Shown: positions 49,446 through 57,442 of the stretch, piece by piece | Layout: each line of letters opens with the position of its first letter | Numbering within the stretch: the first letter of the stretch is position 1 | Source: Trichococcus ilyis | GTDB taxonomy: Bacteria; Bacillota; Bacilli; Lactobacillales; Aerococcaceae | Direction of reading: 5' to 3' | DNA: 64,000 nucleotides | NCBI RefSeq assembly: GCF_900109135.1 | Contig: NZ_FNYT01000002.1 | Location: forward strand, 101,151-165,150 | The notes under the pieces: generated by a model | The model's input: only the letters and a program-made list of their open reading frames with translations | The model's database searches: none | Told to the model about the DNA's origin: nothing | Translations under genes and position numbers: made by a program

Positions 49446-51697
49446 TTCTTTTCATCCTCACTGTTGTTTATTGTTTGCAAATGATACAGTCGACTTGAAA
49501 AATCTCCTGACATTTCCCGGCTCCAGTAATCCTGAGCACGTCCGATATAGTTTCCACCTGAAAGAAGGCCAATTTGCATCAGATCATCTCCGTAGCGGGG
49601 GGCTTCCTCCCCCTCTATCCGATAAAGTGCATGGGCATCAAGTCCCTCCAACAGAACGCGTTCATATGCCGGATTTGGTTTCGCCAATACGTGGTACACA
49701 CCTACCAACGCTTCGGACTTGTCTTTCGAAACAACCATCCAAGCTGTTGTGTTGCCATCAAACGGACTCATCAGACGATAGAAATCCCCTTTGTGAATCA
49801 GTGTCTGCCATCTTTTCACCTGAACGATTTGCTCCCGGATGATTGCTTTATCTTCTTCGGATAGTTTCGTACTGTCCAGTTCATAACCAAATGTACCAAA
49901 AGTAGCCACATCTCCGCGCATCTTCAATGAAGTGACACGTCCCACTTGATGGTTGGGAACTTCCGAAACATGGCTGCCGATCGAAGCCAACGGATACACA
50001 AGGGAAGTGCCGTATTGAATTTTCAGGCGCTCCACTGCATCCGTGTCGTCGCTCGCCCAAGTTTGAGGAGCAAAGTACAGCAGACCTGGGTCAAAACGAC
50101 CGCCTCCACCCGCGCAAGACTCAATCAGCAATTCAGGATAACTGGCAAGAAGTTTTTCGTAAAGGTCATAGACGCCCAGAATATAGCGGTGCAACACTTC
50201 CCCTTGTTTACTTACCGGCAGGGCTTGCGAAAAAGCTTCGGAAATATAGCGGTTCATGTCCCACTTTACATAATCTATCAGCCCACATGAAAGGATTGCA
50301 TCCATCTGGGCAAAAATATTTTCTACAACTTCCTGACGTGAAAAATCAAGAACATACTGGTTACGTCCATGGGAAATATTCTTATTCGGATGGCCTATCT
50401 TCCAATCCGGATGCGATTCGTCAATCGGAGTCCTCTCCGAAACCATTTCCGGTTCGAACCAGAGTCCAAATTGCAGTCCCATTTCGCGTATCTTTTCAGC
50501 CAATCCAGCCACACCATTCGGTAACTTGGCCTTATCCACCGTCCAGTCCCCCAAGGAACTAGCATCGTTGTCTCGTTTACCGAACCATCCGTCATCCAAT
50601 ACAAACAATTCGATTCCTAAATTTTTCGCATCGGCTGCCAGTTCCAGAATTTTTTCTTCATCGAATTCAAAGTAAGTTGCTTCCCAATTATTGATTAAGA
50701 TTGGCCGTTTACTTCCGGACCATTTAGGGCTGATCAGATGTTCCCGGTACAGATTGTGGAATGTGTGACTCATCCCATTCAGTCCGTGCTCGCTGTATAC
50801 CATCACCGCTTCCGGCGCTGTAAAGATTGTCCCTGGGGTCAGTTCCCACTCGAATTGATGCGGATTTATTCCTAGCATCGCACGCGTGACATGATAAGCA
50901 TCCACTTCTACTTGTGCAAGAAAATTGCCGCTGTAGAGTAGGCTGAATCCAAATGCCTCGCCTTGCTTCTCGGTAGTGGTTTCCTTAGCCAAAGCAAAAA
51001 ATGGATTGTGTACATGACTGCTGGCTCCACGTGTACTCGATACCTGCTGCACGCCGGTCAAGAGCGGTTTTCTTTCGATTTGCGCTTCTCTGGCCCAAGC
51101 ACCGTGCAAGTGAATGAAATCATATCCATCCGTCGGCAGATCAAGGTTCAGACTCATCAGACGTTCCAAAGTATAGGTTTCTTTCCCACGATTTTCAATG
51201 ACAGCATGCCGTGTTATGGCTGCATGTTCATGGAATATCGTATAAGCAAGTGTCAAATACAATTCCGAGTAGCGGTCCTTCAAAATGATCTCCAGTGTCG
51301 TGGCTTCTGCCGATCCGGCAAAAGTAGTCGGCAGTCCCGACAACTTGCGTTTTCCCTCCTCGACCCGGAAAGATTGATATTCGAACTGACTGATGCGATC
51401 ACCATCCGGATAACGTACTTCCAAGGCAGGATAGCGGAAATCGGTCGTCCCAAACACCGGCATTTCTTGTTTAACATGTTCAAGAGAAGTCGTATGATCC
51501 CCGGTAACTTGATTATTTGAGGGGCGGATTTCGCGTTCAATCAGATAACCGAATGCATCCCGATGCCGGATGGCCTTTCCGGCATATAATTGCTCCATTA
51601 CATTCGTTTGTTCCATCACTCGGAAAATATAACTGATTTTACCGTTCGTAAGATGGAATTCATTCATTCCTTTATTAACATAAACATATTTATTCAC
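49442..51697 (-). CDS. Alpha-galactosidase (GH36)
   Basis: 751 residues, family-typical length. The nucleophile Asp is in DYVKWDMNRYI, the acid/base Asp follows in SCAGGGGRFDPGLL, and ELFVLDDGWFG lies near residue 365. It removes terminal alpha-galactose in the cytosol. It starts at GTG behind AGAGG and is coupled to the GH1 gene by overlap and to DUF624 upstream by 33 bases. Confidence 0.94.
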   Translation of the reverse strand: MNKYVYVNKGMNEFHLTNGKISYIFRVMEQTNVMEQLYAGKAIRHRDAFGYLIEREIRPSNNQVTGDHTTSLEHVKQEMPVFGTTDFRYPALEVRYPDGDRISQFEYQSFRVEEGKRKLSGLPTTFAGSAEATTLEIILKDRYSELYLTLAYTIFHEHAAITRHAVIENRGKETYTLERLMSLNLDLPTDGYDFIHLHGAWAREAQIERKPLLTGVQQVSSTRGASSHVHNPFFALAKETTTEKQGEAFGFSLLYSGNFLAQVEVDAYHVTRAMLGINPHQFEWELTPGTIFTAPEAVMVYSEHGLNGMSHTFHNLYREHLISPKWSGSKRPILINNWEATYFEFDEEKILELAADAKNLGIELFVLDDGWFGKRDNDASSLGDWTVDKAKLPNGVAGLAEKIREMGLQFGLWFEPEMVSERTPIDESHPDWKIGHPNKNISHGRNQYVLDFSRQEVVENIFAQMDAILSCGLIDYVKWDMNRYISEAFSQALPVSKQGEVLHRYILGVYDLYEKLLASYPELLIESCAGGGGRFDPGLLYFAPQTWASDDTDAVERLKIQYGTSLVYPLASIGSHVSEVPNHQVGRVTSLKMRGDVATFGTFGYELDSTKLSEEDKAIIREQIVQVKRWQTLIHKGDFYRLMSPFDGNTTAWMVVSKDKSEALVGVYHVLAKPNPAYERVLLEGLDAHALYRIEGEEAPRYGDDLMQIGLLSGGNYIGRAQDYWSREMSGDFSSRLYHLQTINNSEDEKK

Positions 51698-51730
51698 AGG
51701 GCACCTCTATTATCATTTTCTGGCGATTTC

Positions 51731-52378
51731 TTAATGTCCGGATACTTTTTGCAGATTTTTAGCCATACGGATCTTTATTTTTGAAACGGTCCAAACACTG
51801 GATATCCCCAAAATTCCTGGTGCAAAACCGAAGAGGAATATACCGTTCTGCAGACTGAACCAGAGAACCAACCATACTCCCATTGACAACAGGACTGTCC
51901 AGCCCATGCCTTTTACCAGCATGTAGACCTGTAAAGGTATCGACCATTCCAAATTGCTAAACGCTCTTTCAAAAGATTCGCGGGTAAACAACATCAGGAA
52001 CGTCCCTCCCTCCATTAATAAGAATAGATGGGTGATTCCTTGCCACAATGTTTCTTCAATCAATTTTGGCGCCGGCAGAAAGGGAATGATGAACAGATAC
52101 AGCATAAGAAAAAAGAGAAAAACAGAAAGAAATCTTCGTCGATCATTATTCTTGTAATTACGCTTAAAATTTTCAAAAGTGTGTTTTCGTTCATTTACCA
52201 AAACATCGGAACTTACCGCGAGTAAAGCATCGACAGCTGCATACAATGTAAAAATACCGGCGCCTTTGATCAAATATAGCCAGAAAAAGAAGCTGTTTTT
52301 GATCACTTCATAAAGGAAGTCGGTCAACAAGTAAATCCTATGCACGAAAACGTCCATTTTGTTCGCATTTTGTTGCAT
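51731..52378 (-). CDS. DUF624 (YesL-like) membrane protein
   Basis: About 215 residues with five to six hydrophobic helices and the YesL-family pattern (LYEVIKNSFFFWLYLIKGAGIFTLYAAVDALLAV). Such proteins commonly lie in carbohydrate ABC-transporter operons; the function is unknown. The ATG follows AGGAGG at 8 bases. Confidence 0.82.
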   Translation of the reverse strand: MQQNANKMDVFVHRIYLLTDFLYEVIKNSFFFWLYLIKGAGIFTLYAAVDALLAVSSDVLVNERKHTFENFKRNYKNNDRRRFLSVFLFFLMLYLFIIPFLPAPKLIEETLWQGITHLFLLMEGGTFLMLFTRESFERAFSNLEWSIPLQVYMLVKGMGWTVLLSMGVWLVLWFSLQNGIFLFGFAPGILGISSVWTVSKIKIRMAKNLQKVSGH

Positions 52379-52405
52379 GGTGATTCCTCCTGTCAGAAAT
52401 GATGT

Positions 52406-52438
52406 AAAAAGACTGAAAGCACGTCGGCGCTTCCAGTC
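52406..52438 (-). terminator. Intra-operon attenuating hairpin after the binding-protein gene
   Basis: Stem GACTG-AAGC / GCTT-CAGTC followed by five T, 28 bases after the binding-protein stop. It probably lowers read-through into DUF624 and the glycosidases, so the binding protein is made in excess. Confidence 0.6.
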
Positions 52439-52465
52439 TCCCAAACAATCCGGATAAATCTGCGC

Positions 52466-53749
52466 TTAATCCAATTTGAATTCCTTGCGCAAATCTTCAG
52501 CAAGTTTTTTCAGTGGCTGTTCCACAGGCGTATTGTTCAAATTCAACGTTTCGATCAGAGCAGTTATTTTTGACTCAACTTCCGATACAGCCGGATGGTA
52601 AGGTGTGTTCAAAATAATGCTTCCGTCACTCAGTTGGTTCACAAGTGATTGAGCATTATCAGGTGCACCAGCAAGAGACAATACGTCATCGGCAGCTCTG
52701 TTTACAACCGGCACAGCTGATGCGATTTCTGCTTGGATGTCTTGTCCACCGCCGTAAGTCAAGAATTCAAGCAATTCCCAAGCTTCTTCCGGATATTCCG
52801 TATCAGCATTGATACTGATCGGCAGATAAGCTGCAGGAGATTGCGTTCCTTTATCGCTTCCTACAGGCAATGGTACAACATCGAATTCAAAGTCAGCATT
52901 TTTTTCATACTCAATCCAATCCCATGGCCCCGTCATCCGCATCGCGGCAACTCCGGAAAGGAACAAGTTCGAAAGCCCTTCTTGTTGTGCTCCAGTAGGC
53001 TGTACATTATACTCATTGACTAAAGATTGGCTGAAGGCGATTGCTTCAATGGTTTGTGGATCGTCCAATTTTACAGCGGCTGTCACTGGATCAAGCATGC
53101 TTGTGCCATATGCAGTCAGCAGCTCTTTCAGATAGAAGTTCTCTATCCCGAATTGTACAGTCCGCTCACCCTCTTTGACCGTCAGTTTTTTTGAAATCTC
53201 AAGGAACTCATCCATTGTCCAATCATCTTCCGGATAAGGAATTCCTGCTTCATCAAACATATCTTTGTTGTAACCGATTTGGACAGTAGAGCGATCGCGC
53301 GTCATTGCATATTGTGCGCCATCAACCTGTCCCAATTCCAATACACCCGGCTGAAATTCTTCCGTATCCAACGCAGCAACTTTATCGGTCAAATCCGTTA
53401 ATAAACCATTTTCAACGAAACCACCGAATCCAGAGGGCTGAACCCACAGCAAGTCAGGGAGATTTCCGCCCGCAGCCATTGTCAATACTCGTTCATTGTA
53501 CTCAGCGTATGTAGCAGATATTTGTTCGATTTTTACATTCGGATGTTCTTTTGTGAAGGCATCAAGAATTTCTTGTTCTTTCTTTGTTCCTTCCGGATTG
53601 TTGTTCCATGTCATGATTTTTAACGTAATCGTATCTTCACCATTGGCAGTTTGACCAGAAGAATCCGTTGCAGCTCCGCTACCGCACGCAGCCAATAACG
53701 TCGCACCAATAACTGCCATCGAATATAATGCTTTTTTCCCAAATTTCAT
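52466..53749 (-). CDS. Carbohydrate ABC transporter substrate-binding lipoprotein
   Basis: About 427 residues. A signal peptide with lipobox LLAAC anchors it outside. The mature part has the SBP family 1 pattern (LKIMTWNNNPEGTKKEQEILDAFTKEHPNVKIE ... DLLWVQPSGFGGFVENGLL). It binds an oligosaccharide for the two permeases. The start is the ATG behind AGGAGGG; the frame extends upstream without a better start. Confidence 0.92.
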   Translation of the reverse strand: MKFGKKALYSMAVIGATLLAACGSGAATDSSGQTANGEDTITLKIMTWNNNPEGTKKEQEILDAFTKEHPNVKIEQISATYAEYNERVLTMAAGGNLPDLLWVQPSGFGGFVENGLLTDLTDKVAALDTEEFQPGVLELGQVDGAQYAMTRDRSTVQIGYNKDMFDEAGIPYPEDDWTMDEFLEISKKLTVKEGERTVQFGIENFYLKELLTAYGTSMLDPVTAAVKLDDPQTIEAIAFSQSLVNEYNVQPTGAQQEGLSNLFLSGVAAMRMTGPWDWIEYEKNADFEFDVVPLPVGSDKGTQSPAAYLPISINADTEYPEEAWELLEFLTYGGGQDIQAEIASAVPVVNRAADDVLSLAGAPDNAQSLVNQLSDGSIILNTPYHPAVSEVESKITALIETLNLNNTPVEQPLKKLAEDLRKEFKLD

Positions 53750-53768
53750 TTTTATTTCCCTCCTATAA

Positions 53769-54647
53769 TTATCCTTTATTTCCTTGCGTCGCAATACCTT
53801 GTACAAAATATTTTTGTCCAGTAAAGAAAATGATGATCAAGGGTACCAACATCAACGTACTTGCAGCCATCATCGGTCCCCAGTATACCGTCAGCGCTCC
53901 TTGGAATTGCATGACCCCAATCGCCAACGTGTATTTTTCCATGCTGTGCAGATAAATCAGCGGCGTCATGAAATCATTCCAAAATCCCATGAAGCTCAAC
54001 AAAGTGACCGTTATGATGGAAGCACGCGACATTGGAAGGATCAGCTTCCAATAAATCTGAAACGTGTTGGCCCCATCCAGGTAAGCCGACTCTTCAACCT
54101 CTTTTGGGATTGTACGGAAAAACTGCCGCAACAAGAAAATATAATAAGAATTACCCAGAAAAGCCGGCAATACCAACGGCACCAGCGTATCCACAAAGCC
54201 CAACTTAGACCAAATCACGTACACTGGAATCATTGTTACTTGAGGCGGTAACATCAACGTGGATAAAAGCAAAGCGAACCAAATCCCTTTCCCTTTAGCC
54301 TTTATGCGGGCAAATCCGTAGGCTACCAGTGAACTGGAAACCACCGTACCGAATGTTCCTAGCCCCGCAACCAACAAGGAGTTTTTATAAAACGTTGCGA
54401 ATGGAACGACTTCGAATACTTCCTTATAATTATCCCAGTCCCAAATTTTAGGAAGCAAGCTTGGAGGAAACGCCATCGCTTCATTTTCCGGTTTGAATGC
54501 TGTGAAAATCATCCAAAGGAACGGGAATATAAACAATAATGAAAGTGAGACCAAGAGTGAGTATATCAGCAGTCTGTTCAATTTATTTGCTTTTTTCTTG
54601 CTTCTCAATTTCTTGTTTGTCTTTAATGCCTCTTGCGGTATCTCCAT
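53769..54647 (-). CDS. Carbohydrate ABC transporter permease (MalG-type)
   Basis: 292 residues, six helices, with the EAA loop EVEESAYLDGANTFQIYWKLILPMSR near residue 190. It forms the channel with the MalF-type protein. No ATPase gene is in the operon, so a shared MsmK-type ATPase elsewhere is likely. Confidence 0.92.
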   Translation of the reverse strand: MEIPQEALKTNKKLRSKKKANKLNRLLIYSLLVSLSLLFIFPFLWMIFTAFKPENEAMAFPPSLLPKIWDWDNYKEVFEVVPFATFYKNSLLVAGLGTFGTVVSSSLVAYGFARIKAKGKGIWFALLLSTLMLPPQVTMIPVYVIWSKLGFVDTLVPLVLPAFLGNSYYIFLLRQFFRTIPKEVEESAYLDGANTFQIYWKLILPMSRASIITVTLLSFMGFWNDFMTPLIYLHSMEKYTLAIGVMQFQGALTVYWGPMMAASTLMLVPLIIIFFTGQKYFVQGIATQGNKG

Positions 54648-54671
54648 TTCAAATTCTCCTTTCTTTTATGA

Positions 54672-55559
54672 TTAGTCCCCTGCTTCATAATAAACTTGCT
54701 TACCGACAAATTTAAAAATGAACACTGTCAGTACAAGGACGATAATGAACAGAACCCATGCCAGTGCAGATCCGTAACCTTGATTGAAGAAACGGAATCC
54801 CTGTTGGTACAAATAAAACACGTAGAACATCGACTGGTAATTGGGGCCGCCTGTACCGCTGCTGACAACGTAAGCTTGGGTAAATACTTGGAGCGATCCG
54901 ATCAGGCCCATGATCAGTTGAAAGAATATAACCGGTGAAGTGATTGGAACCGTAATGTTCCAGAATTTGTTCCAAGTACTCGCGCCATCCAATTCGGCCG
55001 CTTCATAAAGCGTAACAGGCACTTCTTGTAGGCTAGCTAAGTAAATGACCATCCCCCCGCCGATTCCCCATAAACTCATGATCACCAAAGTAGGCTTGAC
55101 CATCTGTTCGCTTAATAACCACATCGAAGTAGGCAGTCCAAAGAAGTCCAAGACAGCGTTTGCAATTCCGAAGTTAGGTTGGAAGATAAGCGTCCAAAGC
55201 AGTGACGTAGCAACTGTCGGAACAATCGAAGGCAGATAGAAAATCGTCCGGAAAATACCGATCATCTTGACCTTCGCGTTCAACAACACCGCCAACAAAT
55301 AACCGGTCACTAGACTCAATGGTACGCTCAGCAACGTGTAGAACAAGGTGTTCCCCATAGATTTCCAAAACAGAGGATCCTCCGTGAACATTTTTTGATA
55401 ATTCTCCAAGCCGATCCATTGCGGAGATCCAAAACCGGTAGAGTTGGTAAAGGAAAGATAAAGCGAATAAAGCATGGGCCCCGCTGTCAGCAGGATGAAG
55501 CCTGCAATCCATGGGAAAGTAAACATGTAAAATAATTTCGTTCTATTTTTGCTTAACAT
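54672..55559 (-). CDS. Carbohydrate ABC transporter permease (MalF/UgpA-type)
   Basis: About 295 residues, six helices, with the EAA loop LYEAAELDGASTWNKFWNITVPITSP near residue 205. It is first in the operon. The ATG follows AAAGGAG; the frame upstream of it is judged non-coding. Confidence 0.92.
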   Translation of the reverse strand: MLSKNRTKLFYMFTFPWIAGFILLTAGPMLYSLYLSFTNSTGFGSPQWIGLENYQKMFTEDPLFWKSMGNTLFYTLLSVPLSLVTGYLLAVLLNAKVKMIGIFRTIFYLPSIVPTVATSLLWTLIFQPNFGIANAVLDFFGLPTSMWLLSEQMVKPTLVIMSLWGIGGGMVIYLASLQEVPVTLYEAAELDGASTWNKFWNITVPITSPVIFFQLIMGLIGSLQVFTQAYVVSSGTGGPNYQSMFYVFYLYQQGFRFFNQGYGSALAWVLFIIVLVLTVFIFKFVGKQVYYEAGD

Positions 55560-56038
55560 TCTGTACTCCTTTCTCACTCGCTGACGAATGCCAACCATCG
55601 TAAATACTGCGGCTTTTACGATTGCATGCATAACATCCTATAAATGATACCCTTTACAATTTGCTTGATTGCCAAATTGTGCTTTTTCAAGAAAGCATGT
55701 CTTTATTACTCATTGCATTCGATACTGATGGTCGAATCTTATTTCCGCTCCTCTCCTTAAATCTTCCTTCCGCTCATGCACAGTAAGCTGTCGCCGCAGC
55801 CTGTTTTTCATTTGATCTCAACCACAAATACACTTTAACATATATACTTTTAAAAGTAAACATATAATCATATCTTTTTTTAACTATGTATTGACATGCT
55901 TTTTATAATGTATATATTTATATGTATGCGGTACCATTATTATTCCCTATACGCTGCTCTTTGTAAAGCAATGATGTGTCCAAAATTTCTGTACATGTAC
56001 TGAAAGGTTGTAAAAATAAGAAACGAGGAGAAATACGA
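55560..56038. promoter_or_regulatory. Divergent control region of the ABC operon and the acetyl-esterase
   Basis: This 479-base AT-rich gap holds a plus-strand promoter TTGACA (55891-55896), 16 bases, TATATT (55913-55918) for the esterase. Nearby are the perfect palindrome ACTTTTAAAAGT (about 55847-55858) and the interrupted repeat TGTATATATTTATATGTA overlapping the -10, candidate operators for the GntR regulator. The ABC-operon promoter could not be fixed; TTGTAA-18-TGTTAT near 55630-55665 (minus strand) is a weak candidate. No gene is seen. Confidence 0.5.
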
Positions 56039-56983
56039 ATGAAACACTTTGATTGGAAAAACTATTCAGGAAGCGGGATACGCCCACAGGATTTCGATGC
56101 ATTTTGGGAAGATGGTTTGCAGGAAATGGAGGGTCTGCCGCTTGCGTACAAATTGGAGATAGAGTCTATCCCCTCACAAGTTGCAGTCTTCTATCATCTG
56201 ACGTTCATCGGTGTCGGTGGAGCTGAAGTGCATTGTCAGCTAGTGACACCGAAATTCACAGCAGGCAAAAAATTAAAGGGCATGCTGCAATTCCACGGCT
56301 ACCATGGCGATTCGGGGGATTTCCAGGACAAAGTCGGTTGGGTGGCGGAAGGTTTTGTCGTATTGGCGATGGATGCCAGGGGCCAAGGTGGTCTATCCGA
56401 GGACTGCACGAAGACAAAAGGAGGCGTCATGAAAGGACTTATCATGCGCGGTTTGGAAGAAGGCAAAGAAAACCTCTATTATCGACAAGTTTTTCTGGAT
56501 ACAGCCCACGCAGCACGCATTTTGAAGTCGCTTGATTTTGTGGATGAAACCAAGATTTATGCGCAAGGCGCTTCCCAAGGCGGCGGCCTGACGATTGCCT
56601 GCGCCGGATTGGTTCCGGATCTTTACCGGATCTACGTCACCTACCCGTTCCTTTCCGATTACCGCAAAGCCTATGCGCTCGGCGCCCAGACTTCCGCATT
56701 CGAAGAAATTCCATACTGGTTCCAGTTCCGCGACCCACTGCATAAGCGTGAAAAGGAAGTCTTCGATACGCTGGAATACATCGACATCCAGCATTTCGCA
56801 CCGCGCATCCAAGCCGAAGTCTGCTGGGTCGTCGGCCTACAGGATGCCGTCGTCCCTCCAATCACGCAGATGGCTACTTACAACAAGATCAACGCAAAAA
56901 AGCAGCTGATTGAGCTGCCGGAATACGGACATGAGTACCTGCCGAAAGTCAGCGATGAGTTGCGGGGTTATTTTGTGGATTAA
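56039..56983 (+). CDS. Acetylxylan esterase / cephalosporin-C deacetylase-type (CE7-like) acetylesterase
   Basis: 314 residues of the AXE1 alpha/beta-hydrolase family. The nucleophile Ser179 is in QGASQGGGL, the Asp is in GLQDAVVPP, and the His is in GHEYLP. The oxyanion RGQGG (MDARGQGG) is also present. It removes acetyl groups from sugars in the cytosol. It is divergent from the ABC/GH operon and shares its control region. GAGGAG precedes the ATG. Confidence 0.9.
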   Translation: MKHFDWKNYSGSGIRPQDFDAFWEDGLQEMEGLPLAYKLEIESIPSQVAVFYHLTFIGVGGAEVHCQLVTPKFTAGKKLKGMLQFHGYHGDSGDFQDKVGWVAEGFVVLAMDARGQGGLSEDCTKTKGGVMKGLIMRGLEEGKENLYYRQVFLDTAHAARILKSLDFVDETKIYAQGASQGGGLTIACAGLVPDLYRIYVTYPFLSDYRKAYALGAQTSAFEEIPYWFQFRDPLHKREKEVFDTLEYIDIQHFAPRIQAEVCWVVGLQDAVVPPITQMATYNKINAKKQLIELPEYGHEYLPKVSDELRGYFVD

Positions 56984-57058
56984 GAGATTGACAATAACTG
57001 TTCAGTGGTGCCCACCCACCGGAGCAGAGCTTTTGAGAATGGGGGATTGGGTCCTCTG

Positions 57059-57187
57059 CTCCGGTGAGGCCCCGCTTCGCCGGAGTTCATCGGTAACTTT
57101 CAGCCGCACCTCCGACGAAGCTTTGGTCATCGGAGAAGGCAGCTTCAAATATATACCCAACTCCGGCGAAGCCTCCGCTCGCAGGAG
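57059..57187 (+). repeat. 129-bp three-hairpin intergenic element, copy G1
   Basis: Hairpins at 57059-57085, ~57110-57135 and 57161-57187, separated by ~24-base linkers; the first linker begins with ATCGGTAACTTTC. It is the first of two directly repeated copies, in the 3' untranslated region of the esterase. Confidence 0.85.
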
Positions 57188-57194
57188 CAAGACA

Positions 57195-57235
57195 AAAAAC
57201 CGCCAGACACTGAATTATCAGGTTGGCGGATTTTT
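57195..57235. terminator. Bidirectional terminator between elements G1 and G2
   Basis: A CCGCCA / TGGCGG stem flanked by A-run (57195-57199) and T-run (57231-57235), between converging esterase and helicase genes. Confidence 0.65.
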
Positions 57236-57285
57236 GTTGATTTATTTGATGTGACTGGATCCTAACAACTCCAAACAAACCCCTG

Positions 57286-57412
57286 CTCCGGTGAAGCGCT
57301 GCTCACCGGAGTTCATCGGTAACTTTCGGCCGCACCTCCGACGAAGCCTTGGTAATCGGAGAAGCCAACCTCAAACGTATGCCCAACTCCGGCAACGCCT
57401 CGCTCGCAGGAG
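57286..57412 (+). repeat. 127-bp three-hairpin intergenic element, copy G2
   Basis: A direct repeat of G1 with about 80-90% identity by eye (57317-57347 matches 57091-57121 with one mismatch). It lies in the 3' untranslated region of the helicase gene. Confidence 0.85.
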
Positions 57413-57442
57413 CACAGCCCATGCGGCCAGTTGCATCCACAT

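Noticed and set aside
55960..55975. Possible CcpA cre site near the esterase gene
   Set aside because: TGTAAAGCAATGATG fails several consensus positions (TGWAANCGNTNWCA); no clear cre was found at the PTS promoter either.
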